NCBI GenBank assembly: GCA_024305405.1
Contig: JAKNDB010000087.1
Location: forward strand, 1,550,001-1,614,000
DNA length: 64,000 nt
Source of the DNA: Dirofilaria immitis
Lineage: Eukaryota > Nematoda > Chromadorea > Rhabditida > Onchocercidae
Reading direction: 5' to 3'
Position 1 is the first letter of the stretch; each line of letters opens with the position of its first letter. The translations under genes and the position numbers were made by a program. The notes beneath the pieces are model-generated. The model did no database searches. It saw only the letters and a program-made list of their open reading frames with translations, and was not told where the DNA came from. Of the stretch, positions 52,683 through 64,000 are shown piece after piece.

Positions 52683-52784
52683 ATGTTTATAAGAGGTTCT
52701 CGATATCGTGACAACGATCCTTTAGCGACACTTTTAGCGATGCCTACGGCACTTATGTTGTACGAAAAAAAAAGACAAAAATAA
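52683..52784 (+). CDS. 33-residue GC-rich ORF, unrecognised small protein or exon
   Basis: ATG to TAA. The product begins MFIRGSRYRDNDPLATLLAM and continues PTALMLYEKKRQK. The codon choices CGA, CGT, GAC, GCG, ACG, GGC and TAC, together with a clear local rise in GC against an AT-rich background, make this the most coding-like stretch of the 45-59 kb gap. It could be a complete small gene, or the last exon of a gene entered through an acceptor near AAGAG at 52691-52695. The C-terminus is basic. No family was recognised. Confidence 0.4.
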   Translation: MFIRGSRYRDNDPLATLLAMPTALMLYEKKRQK

Positions 52785-53150
52785 TTTTTATAAATTCATA
52801 TTGATTTTAAATGCCATTATTTTTATGGTTATCCTAATCTTTGCTATTTGATAAAACATCATCATTTTAATCACTTTATTTTTCTCTTATCAATTAAAAT
52901 TAATATAGTATACTTATTGAATATTCAATTTATAAAAATGATCCAATAGTATAAAAGCAATTATTTACAAATTATTTTTATTATTATTTACTATAATATA
53001 TTTTAATTAATTTAATATAAAAGTTTTATTTTCTACGAAAATTTTTTGTATTAAATTATTAGAAAATGAAGAAAATTTTTAAGAATTGAAAATTATAATT
53101 TAAATTTATTCACATTAATATTATTATTTCTAACATATTATGTATATATA

Positions 53151-53188
53151 TTATATTTTATGGCCAATCAATTGGCCATAAAATATAA
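53151..53188. repeat. perfect hairpin, 18-bp arms, 2-nt loop
   Basis: TTATATTTTATGGCCAAT, then CA, then its exact reverse complement. An isolated perfect palindrome in AT-rich DNA. Confidence 0.9.
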
Positions 53189-56100
53189 ATTGGACATTAT
53201 AATAAGCAAAAAACATTCATACTAACCTCAATATATATTCTATTTATTACTCAAATTGCTATATTTGATTATTATTTCTTGTGCAAATCCTAACATATAT
53301 ATTTACATATATGTATATATATACATATACTTTAATTATGTATTCATAATTTTCTTGTTTGTTAACTATATTTTCTTTTAATTTATTATCGATTTTATTT
53401 AATTTTAATAAACATATGAAAATTTTTTGATAAAAATTAATTTCAATTTCAAATTTTAATATAAAATTTTGAGTTAATTTTTATCAAAAAATTGTCATTT
53501 AAAATTATAAAAATTAATTTTTTTAAAAAAATTAAAGAATGTTATTGAAAATTGATATTAATTAATTAATAATCAAACATTTGTAAAATAATGATAACAA
53601 ATGATGAGAGAAATGATAAGCTAAAAAAGCATAAATATTATAATATCATTTGAGAAAATCAAACTATTCGTTAAATTTATTTCATATTAGAAAAGGAAAT
53701 AATTTTACAATAATTTCTTCTCATTTTTTCGCTTTAAGTTTTTATAGCAAATTTTTAAAGTTTAAATTTTATGTCATCTTTTTTTTTCTTCCCGATTTTC
53801 TAGCAAGCAATCTTTGAAATTCGCTTCTTCCTTCTTTCCTGTTTTACACTATGCTCATTTCTTTTATTTCAATAGTTCGATTGAAATGTTCTTCATCGCA
53901 ATTCAGCATTAATGCTGCTTTCTCGAGAGAATTTCGAGATATTGAAATGAAAGAAAACTTGCTTTACTCGAATACACAATCTTTTTTTCTCTCTTTTATT
54001 CTCTCAAAAATAATGTAAAACATATGGTATTGGATATTGCTCATTAATAACTTTTCTTATTTCAAATAAATTTTCATCAAATTACAATATTAGCAACAAA
54101 TACGATCAATGTACTTATAATTAATAATTGGAAAAAATAAACCATTGTAGATATAAATAAATTGATTAATCGGAATTTGGAAAAAATAAACTTGTCATTT
54201 ATTGATTAATTTGATTGTTAAATATAACATTTAATAAATTTTAACAGTCCCCATATAGTATCAATTTCTCATTTCTTTTTTCTGAATTAAAAATTAAATT
54301 TGCATTAAAATTTGTATCTAAAAAAATTGAATTTATTTCTTCTGAACTTTCGAATTAATTCTATGATTAAAGCAATAATTATTGTTACTAAAAAAAAATG
54401 GATTAAAATTATAATATTTATTTAGTAGAAATAAAATTATTTATAATTTACGAGAAGATGATCTAATCGACTATTTCAGAAGTCAACATTACTTCTGATT
54501 CTTCATTTTTTATATTTGCTTTCCAAATTTATATTTACTTTTTACATCGGAATAGTTTTTTTTTTTTTCAATGAACTATCATTTAAATCTTATATCATGT
54601 CTGATCGATTGATGATTACTTCAAATTTCTAACATAAATATTTCTTGTAAATATAAATTATTCATTAATAATGATTTAAATTTCATCGTATACTACGTAA
54701 AAATGTGAACTGATGATCGAATAATGATCTAATGAGAATGTTGACAATAAGTTACTTCATTGCAAATATTAGTAAAATTGAGATAAGTTTTTGATGAGAT
54801 ATCATTTTATGAAACAGAGAAGAAGCGTTCTTTTTATCAATAATGAGGAAGAAATTCTGACGTAAAGGATAAAAAATGATAATTGTCTTGGGTTAAGATA
54901 AAAAATGATAATTATCTTAAACTACTTATTCCCAATTGACATATGAATAATAAAAATTTCTCATGAAGTTATCAGAAACAATTTTGTTTTATTATTTGAT
55001 TTTAAAAAAGTTCCGCTTTTGTGAAATCTATCTATCGCTTATTTCTATATACAATCTTTGTACTGTACCACTTTTTAAATAAAATTTCGAGAGTTTACTA
55101 AATGAATTGTTAGAGATTTTTTCTCGACTATTTTTTAAGTACTTCAAAATATATTTTAAATTTACCGAAGCAATATCCAATATCATATCTTCTTTAGCTA
55201 TCATATTAATTACATCGAGATTAATTATAAATTGAATGGATTTATATAAATATGTATGACATACGATTATATTATAATAAGACGAATAGCATTATTATTT
55301 TAAAATTTAAGAGACTTAATGGATCGACTAAATGATTTAAATTAGATTAGTTATGCATTTGAAACTTTGTTTAAAAATTTGAAATTTCTAAAAAGACATT
55401 TATTTAATTTCACATATGCTTAAGTTGATATTATCATGCAATAAATTGATATTGATAATTATCAATAATAATTAATCTTTTAAATTTGCGCAACAAAAAC
55501 TTTAATGTAAATTTTTTTATTATTATGCTAAAATATTCATTGCAAAATGAAAACGAAGCATTTTCAGATTTTTTCCTATTTTAAAATTTTGATTAAACAA
55601 CTAAACAAACACATCATACTTCATCATCTTTCATTAAAAAATATTCTTTAGAATTTGTATAATTTATGAAAGAAAGCATAGTGATTTTTGATGTTTATCA
55701 TTTTATGCTTCACATAATTATTACCTAATGATACTACTCAATCAGTATTTTATTTTTTGACAATTATTAAAACTTTCTCATCCTCAAGCTAATTATTATC
55801 TTAATTTTCAATAATATTACTTGTTTATTATACTCCTGCTTACCTGTTTGTTATATTTGTATTATAGGAAAATAAATATCAACGAAAAAAATGATTGGGC
55901 AAGAAAAAAATTGAAAAAGTAAGGCATAAAATAGTAAATTAAGTTTAACATATATTTTTTTATTCATTGTGTTCTATTCAGTAATAATAATAATAATTCA
56001 TGCGAATAATTTATCAAAGAAATTACATCATTTATTAAAATCATAAAATTTATCCTAAATAATTCTCGACTAAAAATTAAATTTTAATCTTCGCTTAAAT

Positions 56101-58499
56101 TACATCAGATACTTTTCTGAGAATTTAAATGCAAATTAACTAACTACTCCTATCAAAATATATTTTTGAAATATACAATTGTTTACAAATAAATTGAAAA
56201 ATTAATTTTGAATTTCGATATTTCACTAATTAAAGAATTCGAATTTAATTGTATCATTGTGAAATGAATAAAGTAAAATATATCTTAGCGTAAAATAATA
56301 ACTTTTGTTGTTTTTTTTATTTATCATTTCCTTTTTTCTTTTCACAAAGTCTTTACTATAAGGGACTTTTTTGGGAATAAATTAATTTGTTGTAAAACAA
56401 ATTACTATTTTATTTTATCCTTTACATCATGAAGTTAAGAATTTAGTCGTTAATCTTATCTCATCTCTTAGCTTTAAACAGAATGTTTTTTATTTTAACT
56501 CTTTTTTTTTCCTTACATTTTCATATTCTAATTTTTTTAAGTAATAGTTTATAAGATTTGAACTAAATTCTTTCATGTAAACAAAGATAAAAGAGAAAAA
56601 TAAGAAACAATTAAATCCTTTTTGTTTGTTTATCTGTTTTTTGTGTTTTTATTTTTGCTTTATTTTGTAAAATTTAATTATTAATATAAAATTCAAAATA
56701 TCATATTAAAATAGCTAAATGAAATGATTAAATATGATAAATATATTTTTAGATCAATTTGTTTATTTTATTATAAATGAAATATTTTCTAAATTATTCT
56801 TTCATTAAGCAAAGATAAAAATTACCAATGAAAAGCAACAAAATTCGTTCAAATTTGTTACTTTTTGTAAAATTAAAATTTTAAAATATCTTATTTAAAT
56901 AGCCAAATAAAATGATAAAATATAACAAACATATTTTAATATAAATTAATTTATTTAATAAGAAATGAAATACTTATTTTCTTCAATTATTATATTTGTT
57001 TTTCTTCGATTATCTTTTTTAAAACTTTTTTTTTATTCCAAATATTCTCTTCGTTTTCTTTTATCTTATTTTTTTTTTTGACTGATAATTTAATAATTTA
57101 TTGATAGTTGCATTGAAAGTGTAATTTTCGAACAAACAAACTTTTTACAAACAACAATTGTTTTTCTTCTCTACCAAGCATATCTTAAGATTATTTTAAT
57201 CAAAATATTTTATCCCTCATTTCGTAACGAGGAAATTTCTAAATCCCAATGGTATCATTGTAGATTTTGCTTACTTTTAATATATCAGTTTATTTTTGAT
57301 AAATTCATGTCAGACAATCGATACGTTTAGATTGAATACTGATTATCATATGATAATTATGCTCGAACTTATATCACTAATATTAAATTACAATTTCTAT
57401 AAGAGAAGCATAAAATATTGTAACGCTAATGTACTTTTTGCTTATAAAAATAGCAATAAACTCTCAAGCTTATTATAAGTAATATTGATTTTTTATTTAT
57501 AATTTTTTCGCATTTCTATTTCGAATACTTTTGAAATGTTTGATCAATTTATTTTTGAATTTCTATTACGAAATATTTGCTTAGAAATATTGAAATCTTA
57601 ATTAACAAATATATTTTTAGCAATAATTTAATATCTTATGAACAATTTCCTCTGACTACATACAATTATTTTTAGATACATGCAAATTTATTCCGGCAAT
57701 ACACAACTTTTTTTTATCACTATGATAATTATTTATTTGATATGACAAAATTTCCTTTTAAAACAATTTCTTTACAATATATTCGTTTGTTTAATTGTAA
57801 AGATCCATTTCAACGAATTAATTAACACTTATTATCAATAATTTAATTTCGAATTTTGATTGAGAATTAATAAAAATTTCCGGAAGAAAAAGGTTTTAGG
57901 AGTGCTAACTTTTATTTATATCAATTATATGAATTTTAACGATTCAAATTATCTTATATTTCGATTAAATATAGAAGTAATCATTGCTGAGAAGTATATT
58001 TCAGAAATTCTTTTTTAAAAAAAAATGAAGTATCATTACTTCTAAACATAGTAATGATTTATGATTTATTTTCCTTCATTTTTTCATCAGCAAATACTAT
58101 TTGAATCATTCATACAAACTTCTCGTGGATTACTTTTTTTTTTTAATCAAATAATTTGATTTTGAAAAATTATTTAAGTTTAATTTAGATGCTATATTTT
58201 CATTGTTAATATCATTTTATATCAATCAAAATTGAAAAAATTCATCATAAAATTAGAAAATCGAGCAGAAAAGTAAAAAATAATATTTATTATAAAATTA
58301 GGAAATTAGGTGGAAAATTTAAAAAAAAAAAAGTGAATAAGAAGAAACAGAAGGAAAATCCGATAAAGTGCGAAAGAAATCACAAACATATATGTAAATA
58401 AAGAATGCTATAAAGAATGCTGTAAAAAAATTAAAATAATAGGATTGTATAAAATAAAAGAACTATGAAATGATTGAAACTTCGAAAGGTTTTATTCAT

Positions 58500-58808
58500 T
58501 TAATTTTCATCAATGTCAAATCTTTTTTCAACTATAATATAAGCTTCAAAATATGAATGATAAATTTGAACTGGAAAAAGCAGTCGGATATTTGAATCCA
58601 TGAATTTATTTATATTCATTGAACAAATTAATACTTTTAATTTACAACTTTTAATAGTATCCATTAATGATTGTGAAATGAATAACTTAAAAAGTTTACA
58701 AAAAACGCTTTCAGAAAGAGAAAATTTATTTTTTTTCAAAAAGGTTTGACATCGATTTTCAACTTTATGTCTTAATTTAATTGAATAATATTTTTTTTTA
58801 GCAAACAA
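58500..58808 (-). CDS. open frame of about 102 codons, unrecognised
   Basis: The frame opens at 58808 with a TTG; the first ATG is near the middle (MDTIKSCKLKVLICSMNINK). The residues are mixed (Cys, His, Arg, Asp spread through) rather than simple-repeat, and it ends EKRFDIDEN. It lies just upstream of and divergent from the GPCR. It could be a single exon of an unknown gene or a chance frame. There is no ATG near its open start and no homology was recognised. Confidence 0.22.
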   Translation of the reverse strand: MFAKKKYYSIKLRHKVENRCQTFLKKNKFSLSESVFCKLFKLFISQSLMDTIKSCKLKVLICSMNINKFMDSNIRLLFPVQIYHSYFEAYIIVEKRFDIDEN

Positions 58809-59031
58809 TGTATATTTTGTTTTGAAATAAAATACTTTAATTGAATAAAATATAAGACAAGCATTTGATTAAATGAAATGTCAGAAATGATGATATTATT
58901 TGAAATGAAATAATTTTCCAAATTTTTGTTTCCACTTTTTTTCTTGTTAGAATCCTTATAATATGCATATATTTAAATGTTTTATAGATAAAAGTGTAAC
59001 AGTTAAGAAATTATTTTATGATACTGAAATA

Positions 59032-62000
59032 ATGTATTGTGAAAATGATCCGCCGTTATTTGATGAAAATATCTCAATTGCGCTGCAACAAGCATTTTAT
59101 CAATTTCAATCGTAAGTGATAATTTTATATTTTTATTTATTTTAAAATTTCTTTTCCTTACTCTCACTTACATTATGTAATTGATTAAATATATAAGTTG
59201 ACTTATAAGATTTTATTGAAATATTCTCATACATTATTATTAACAAATAAATAATTCGCCTAGTTACTAATTTATTATTGCAACAGGTAATGTGATAAAA
59301 ATATGAAAATTCATCCTGAATTTATTCTATTTAAATAAATAACAATTTGTAACAGTTGAGTAAATAAATAATAAAAGAAAAAAAACGAGTAATATTATGA
59401 TATTTTATTTTTCTTAAGAAATGTTTCATTTCAGTTGATGATTATTTTTATCAATAAATTTATACAATATTATTAGATAATTTTCAGTACATATGATGAA
59501 TTGCATCCATATGTGTGCCTTGTAATTTGTCCGATGGGAATTTTTGCTAATATAATTCATATTTTGATATTAACAAGACCAAGCATGTTACGATCAGCTG
59601 TTAATTGTGTATTGGTTGTCATTGCTACATGTGATATTGTCACTATGAGCTCATATCTTTTGTATATTATTAAATTTAAATTTTTATACAAACATCAGGG
59701 ATGGGAGTAAGGTAAACAAATTTAATAATTCTTGATAATTTGATCAATATTATTAATCTTTTATTCAATAGTTTAATAATTCAATCGATATTATTAAAAT
59801 ATTGCTCTTATTTTTGATTTAGAATTTGTTAAATTTATAGAATTCTAATAATTTTCTAGCATTTTCAGATTTTTTTTTCAATAAGCAAATGATAGAAAAT
59901 AAAACAATCTTAATAATCACTGATAATTGCCTCGTTTTCATCCATATAAATTTAAATTTTAGTCGATTTAAATCATAGCAATTAAAATTTTCCTATCTCT
60001 TATTTTACATTTTTATCTTCAAATTCTTCTTTTATTTTTTGAAGTTATAGTTGTAATAAATTTTAGCAAAGAGAATCGAATGAAAAAAATAGTCAAAATG
60101 CTAGAAAGTTTAATTTTAAACTAAAAGATTGATAAATTAATAATAAATTATTGGTGCGAATTTCGAAAATTGATGAAATTTTTGCTATTTTAAATTATTT
60201 ATAAAAATTTCATAAAATTTATCATAATTAAATTTGACAATGCTCCATTAGTATTAATGAATTTTTTCCAGTTACATATGGGTAGTAATACTTAAAATTC
60301 ACGCCGTAATATCAATAGCACTTCACGGAATTACGTTATATTGCTGCGTTACGTTAGCCATTATCCGATGGAGTGCTTTAGCGCAATCGGGAAATTCATT
60401 ATTTCAACCTATTACTTCATGGTTTGTTCAGTAATTAATTAACTATTTAAAATCATATATAAAGTTTAAACTAAGAATTTTCTAAAATTTCTTTGAACAT
60501 CTTTTTAAATTCTGTACTTTCAATTCTGTATAATCATGATTTGGCGTATTCTTAAATAGTGAAATCTGTTAAATTTAGGTTGGACGCAAAATTAAATTTT
60601 TTAAATCCTTTGCTGAAATTATTTCCAAAACTCTTTTTAATTAATTGCATACATGATAAAAAATTCTCGAAATATTCGAGTTTATTTCATCTCAGCAAAA
60701 GCTGCATCTACTATAGTTACTTCAAAAAATCGCTTGAAAAATTAATAAATAGAATAAACATATTTGAACTAGTATTTCACAAATTTATAATTAATGAAAT
60801 TACAATCGATTTAATTACTTTCAACAGAAGCAAGGAGATGGATTGAAATATTCAGATAAGAATGACGAAGGAATTGATGAACAAATAATTTCGGACATAT
60901 TTCTCATAACATTTCAAAATAACTCAAATTATTGTTACTATTTTTCCACTTTTTCGTCAAAATAATTTTTTGCTTTTATCACTACCTTTTTTTTATTCTT
61001 ATCTCTATTATTACATCCTATCCTTATCAATATTTCTTATCATTATTTCTTTTTATCCGTAGCATTATCACTCTTTATTTTTAATAATCAACATTCATTA
61101 ATTTGTTAATCTCTCTTTATCTTATTATGTTTTTATGTAATTTCAATCAGTTTTTTCATCATCATCAATATTGCTTCTCATTTCTTATCATCATTTCTTA
61201 ACAATTTTAAACAATTTTCAATTTCGTCCGTTATGTACACTTTCAAATATTACTAATTTCTAATTTTTGTTTAAATATGATATTACTCGTAATTATTATA
61301 ATGCATGCTTTTAAGTGTTATAAATGATAAGATTTAAGGAAATTATAAGTTTTCTCTTCTTGAATTGCTTCTTCAATGAGAATGATTGTTAAAATTTGTT
61401 TAACAAAATTAATATTTAGGTTTACAACAGGCATTATTGCAATAACAGTATCAGCTATATGTATTCCAACATTTTGGTACATGAAATTAAAGTTGTACGG
61501 TAAGCTATTTATATGAAAATTAAAATGAATAAATTTAAGGTAACATTAAAGAATAATTTAAGTTAAAAATTTGCTTTTTAGCTTTAAAAAATTTTTAAAA
61601 AAAAAAGAAAACCGTAAAAACAGCAAGATTTGCATTGTTTTTTTTGAATATTTAAAATGACTGATTTAGCAATATAAAAAATGATGAGTTTCATGACATT
61701 TGTATTAAAGTACATGCTCGAATAATTGACATGAATGCATGACACAATTACATCATAAAGAATTTTCTCTGACACGATCAAATAATATATTAAAAGAACA
61801 TTAGATTATTGATTTGATAAAAAAATTAGGCTTTTGTGAGAACCAAATATAATGCTAAACATGGCTACTTGATAATCTTTTTAATGTTAAAAGATAAGAC
61901 ATATTAACTAAATTATCTTACCTAACATTATAAATTTAATTAGGTTCATCTTTCGCATTTTCAGGGTCGATAATGGGCAATTAAGTTATACTATTGATAT

Positions 62001-63556
62001 ATCTGATTGGGCAATAGATGATAGTTGCAAATATTTTAAACTTAATTTATGGATTTTAGGTATTGCCTTAAAGGTTCGATTTTCTATCCCATTCAAAATT
62101 GCATTTCTTCAAATACCAAAATAAGAGAATATAACGCTTTTATATATTTCTCGTCCAACAAAAGCATTATATATTTATAAAATATGAAGGAAATATTTAT
62201 GCTATCATTTTGAACAAACTATTGAATGTAATTAATTTTTATAGAAACATATCCTTTTCTAAAAGAAGCACAAAACCAATTCTCTACTCTAAAAGTAAAC
62301 TGAATTTTAGAAGAATTTAATTGACAATTAAAATTAAAAGTTAAAATATATTATTGCAACATCGTAAACAATGTTGAAAGGTCAAATGTAAGAATAAATA
62401 AGAAATGCATAAATAAATACGCATATTAACTTTTTAGAAATACACATCCGTTCCCTAAAAGAAGCACTCACTAATTTATTTAATTATAGCACAGAGTTAT
62501 TCTCCTTAAATTAGACTTCAAAGAAAATGCTAAAGCATATTAGTGCGGGATAGTAAACAATGTTGCAAATCAAATGTCAAATGATAAGAATAAATATGAA
62601 ATGCGTATTATTTTTAGGCATTGCCTTGCTTGCTATTATGCTGTTTTACAATTTTATTGGTATTTCGATTGCGGAATAATTTGAAGAGAAGACAAAATTT
62701 ACTCTTTCGAAAGTATTATTTTTCTGATAATATCGATGGTAAACGAAATAGTAATGCTGCTGTAAGGAGAAGTAAACGAAATTACGATCGAACGACACTT
62801 ACACTTGTCGTCATGCTATCTGTTTTCCTGGTGAAGAAATAGATGCTAATTATTAAATTTTATATGTGTTTTTAAATTTTATTTAAATAAATAAAGTTAA
62901 AAAAATTTGACGGGTTTTCAATATTTTAAAAATAAAAATGAGCTTTATCTTTATAATTAATATGATTTAATCAAACAATACTTTTTCTTTTTAATGATAA
63001 TTGTTAAAATTTATATGCTTTTCTAAATTTTGATTTAAATAAATGAAACTTTGAGGGAAAATGATTTAATAAGTATTTTAAAATAAAAAGAATGAGTTTT
63101 TTTTTTTTCAATTATTGGCATTTGATTTACATCTAATTACTAACCTTTGTTGTAGTTGTAGATCACGGAATTACCGCAAGGTGTATTAGCGATGTTAAAT
63201 GCGCTGCATACAAATGATGTACACACAATTTTGTATAGCAATTTAGCAAATTTATTAGATTTATTATCGCTAATTAATTGTTACGTTGGTTTTATGACTT
63301 ACTATTTCTTAAGCTCGAAATATCGACAAACATTTATTATCATGCTTGTCAATTCGTAAGTTAACTTTCTCTTTTGATATTCTATGAAGAAATCTCAGAT
63401 TTTAAAATTTTAAAGACGAAGAATTTATTATTAGCAAAATTTGCACCAGGTTGAATTAAAAATTTTTAAACGATGTTGAACTCTTTTACAAACAGAACTT
63501 ATGGAAACGGTATAAATTTAAGATTAGATTTTATCGTAAAGGGTAATTATTTTTGA
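59032..63556 (+). CDS. class A peptide GPCR, DMSR/SRW-like (myosuppressin/FLP receptor type)
   Basis: A seven-transmembrane receptor probably sensing a FMRFamide-like peptide at the plasma membrane. Exons: 59032-59111, 59488-59706, 60272-60421, 61420-61499, 61965-62073, 62618-62830, 63162-63355 and, less surely, 63496-63556; about 368 residues. TM1 [22 protein letters not shown]2 [22 protein letters not shown]3 [20 protein letters not shown] ending AIIRW in place of DRY, TM4 [22 protein letters not shown]2 [14 protein letters not shown]5 [22 protein letters not shown]6 [20 protein letters not shown] plus QG, TM7 [20 protein letters not shown] then SSKYRQTF. The TELPQG signature in TM6 is typical of DMSR/SRW receptors. 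A base is missing between exons 4 and 5, possibly in AAA at 61484-61486. Codons are open upstream of the ATG at 59032, so an earlier 5' exon is possible. The C-tail exon ([19 protein letters not shown], stop 63556) fits in phase but is unsupported by homology. Confidence 0.88.
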
Positions 63557-64000
63557 AACAATATCAGACAGAGAAAATTGTTTATTAAAATTATGCATTC
63601 TAGCTAATTAAGGACAAAGTAATAAAAAAAATTTTTAAATCCATATGCTTTTCTAAATTTTGACTTAAATAAATGAAATTCAAAAATAAATAATTTAACA
63701 GATTTTGTTTAATCTTTGAAAAAATTTAAGAAAATTAAATGGCAAAACATTTTTTCAACCGGTTTGCACATTTTTCAACGATACTAAAATCTTAATTACA
63801 CAAGCAGCGGGAAGTGGATTCAGCATGGCACATGTGAATATTTGATCATTAAAATTGGAGTGCAACTATATTTGCGACGATGGGGATTAGAATTACTTAC
63901 ATGCATGAAGTTTGATTAGATCAAAAAAATTGAATTTATATTTCTTAAATTCTGAATTTCTGGGAATATCCTAGTATCAATTTTATTTTTTCTTCATGCG
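63557..64000. other. right edge of the window, no gene identified
   Basis: Probably the GPCR 3' region. The segment 63800-63915 is less AT-rich and contains a short open frame on the plus strand (KIGVQLYLRRWGLELLTCMK, then TAG) that might be an exon. No family was recognised. Confidence 0.4.

Larger units (their letters stand above)
45029..59031. other. 14-kb gene-poor region between transgelin and GPCR
   Basis: No conserved gene was found. The left end should hold the transgelin 3' UTR and the right end the GPCR promoter. Listed contents are a TAA microsatellite, a 64-bp minisatellite, an ATC microsatellite, a decayed 50-bp minisatellite, a GC-rich 33-codon ORF, a perfect hairpin and a 102-codon minus-strand open frame. 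The remainder is AT-rich with nothing readable. Confidence 0.6.

Noticed and set aside
60559..60846. 95-codon plus-strand frame with GTG start
   Set aside because: It lies in the GPCR intron between TM3 and TM4, has no ATG at its start and shows no conserved motif; chance is the simplest reading.
1..64000. CRISPR array, bacterial operons, rRNA or tRNA genes, LTR or complete DNA transposons, spliced-leader genes
   Set aside because: Repeats are tandem without spacers, genes are spliced, and no transposase, reverse transcriptase, tRNA fold or SL-type sequence was recognised by eye. A covariance-model scan would be needed for small RNAs.

Overview
This window looks like nuclear DNA from a nematode, most likely a parasitic clade III (spirurid or filarial-type) species, although the genus cannot be fixed from the sequence. 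The DNA is very AT-rich (my impression is roughly three quarters A+T) and full of homopolymers and microsatellites. Its protein-coding genes are split into short exons with GT...AG borders and nematode-style TTTTCAG acceptors. All six recognisable genes are multi-exon animal families. No bacterial operon, rRNA, tRNA, CRISPR array or complete transposon was seen.

Layout. Three genes lie on the minus strand in the left third: an alpha-arrestin (161-2106, running off the left edge), a mitochondrial-type acetyl-CoA acetyltransferase (4814-about 7625) and a copine (13164-19066, 5' end unresolved). A gene-poor stretch follows (19.1-28.3 kb). It holds an inverted, pseudogenic duplication of part of the TTLL12 gene and the second copy of a 121-bp block carrying a 27-codon ORF. 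Three genes then lie on the plus strand: TTLL12 (28313-33820, 14 exons), a transgelin/calponin-like protein with one CH domain and one calponin repeat (38631-45028) and a seven-transmembrane peptide-receptor-like GPCR of the DMSR/SRW type (59032-about 63556). A 1.2-kb ATTC tetranucleotide array lies just upstream of the transgelin gene. About 14 kb between the last two genes is nearly empty apart from decayed minisatellites and one GC-rich 33-codon ORF.

Quality of the sequence. Reading the conserved genes exon by exon shows many frame breaks. Almost all sit in A or T homopolymers and are restored by adding a missing base, across four unrelated genes (thiolase, copine, TTLL12, GPCR). This points to homopolymer under-calling in the consensus rather than four independent pseudogenes. 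It also explains why few of these exons form long ORFs. Exon coordinates below are as seen in the sequence, with the breaks noted.

The genes do not form one pathway. They are ordinary cellular functions: receptor/cargo adaptor, ketone/isoleucine thiolysis, Ca-dependent membrane binding, tubulin-ligase-like factor, actin binding and neuropeptide sensing. The less expected items are the duplicated 27-codon membrane-peptide ORF, the TTLL12 inverted duplication, a possible in-frame 42-nt cassette exon inside the CH domain, a copine with degraded metal-binding motifs, and several short coding-like ORFs that length cut-offs would miss.
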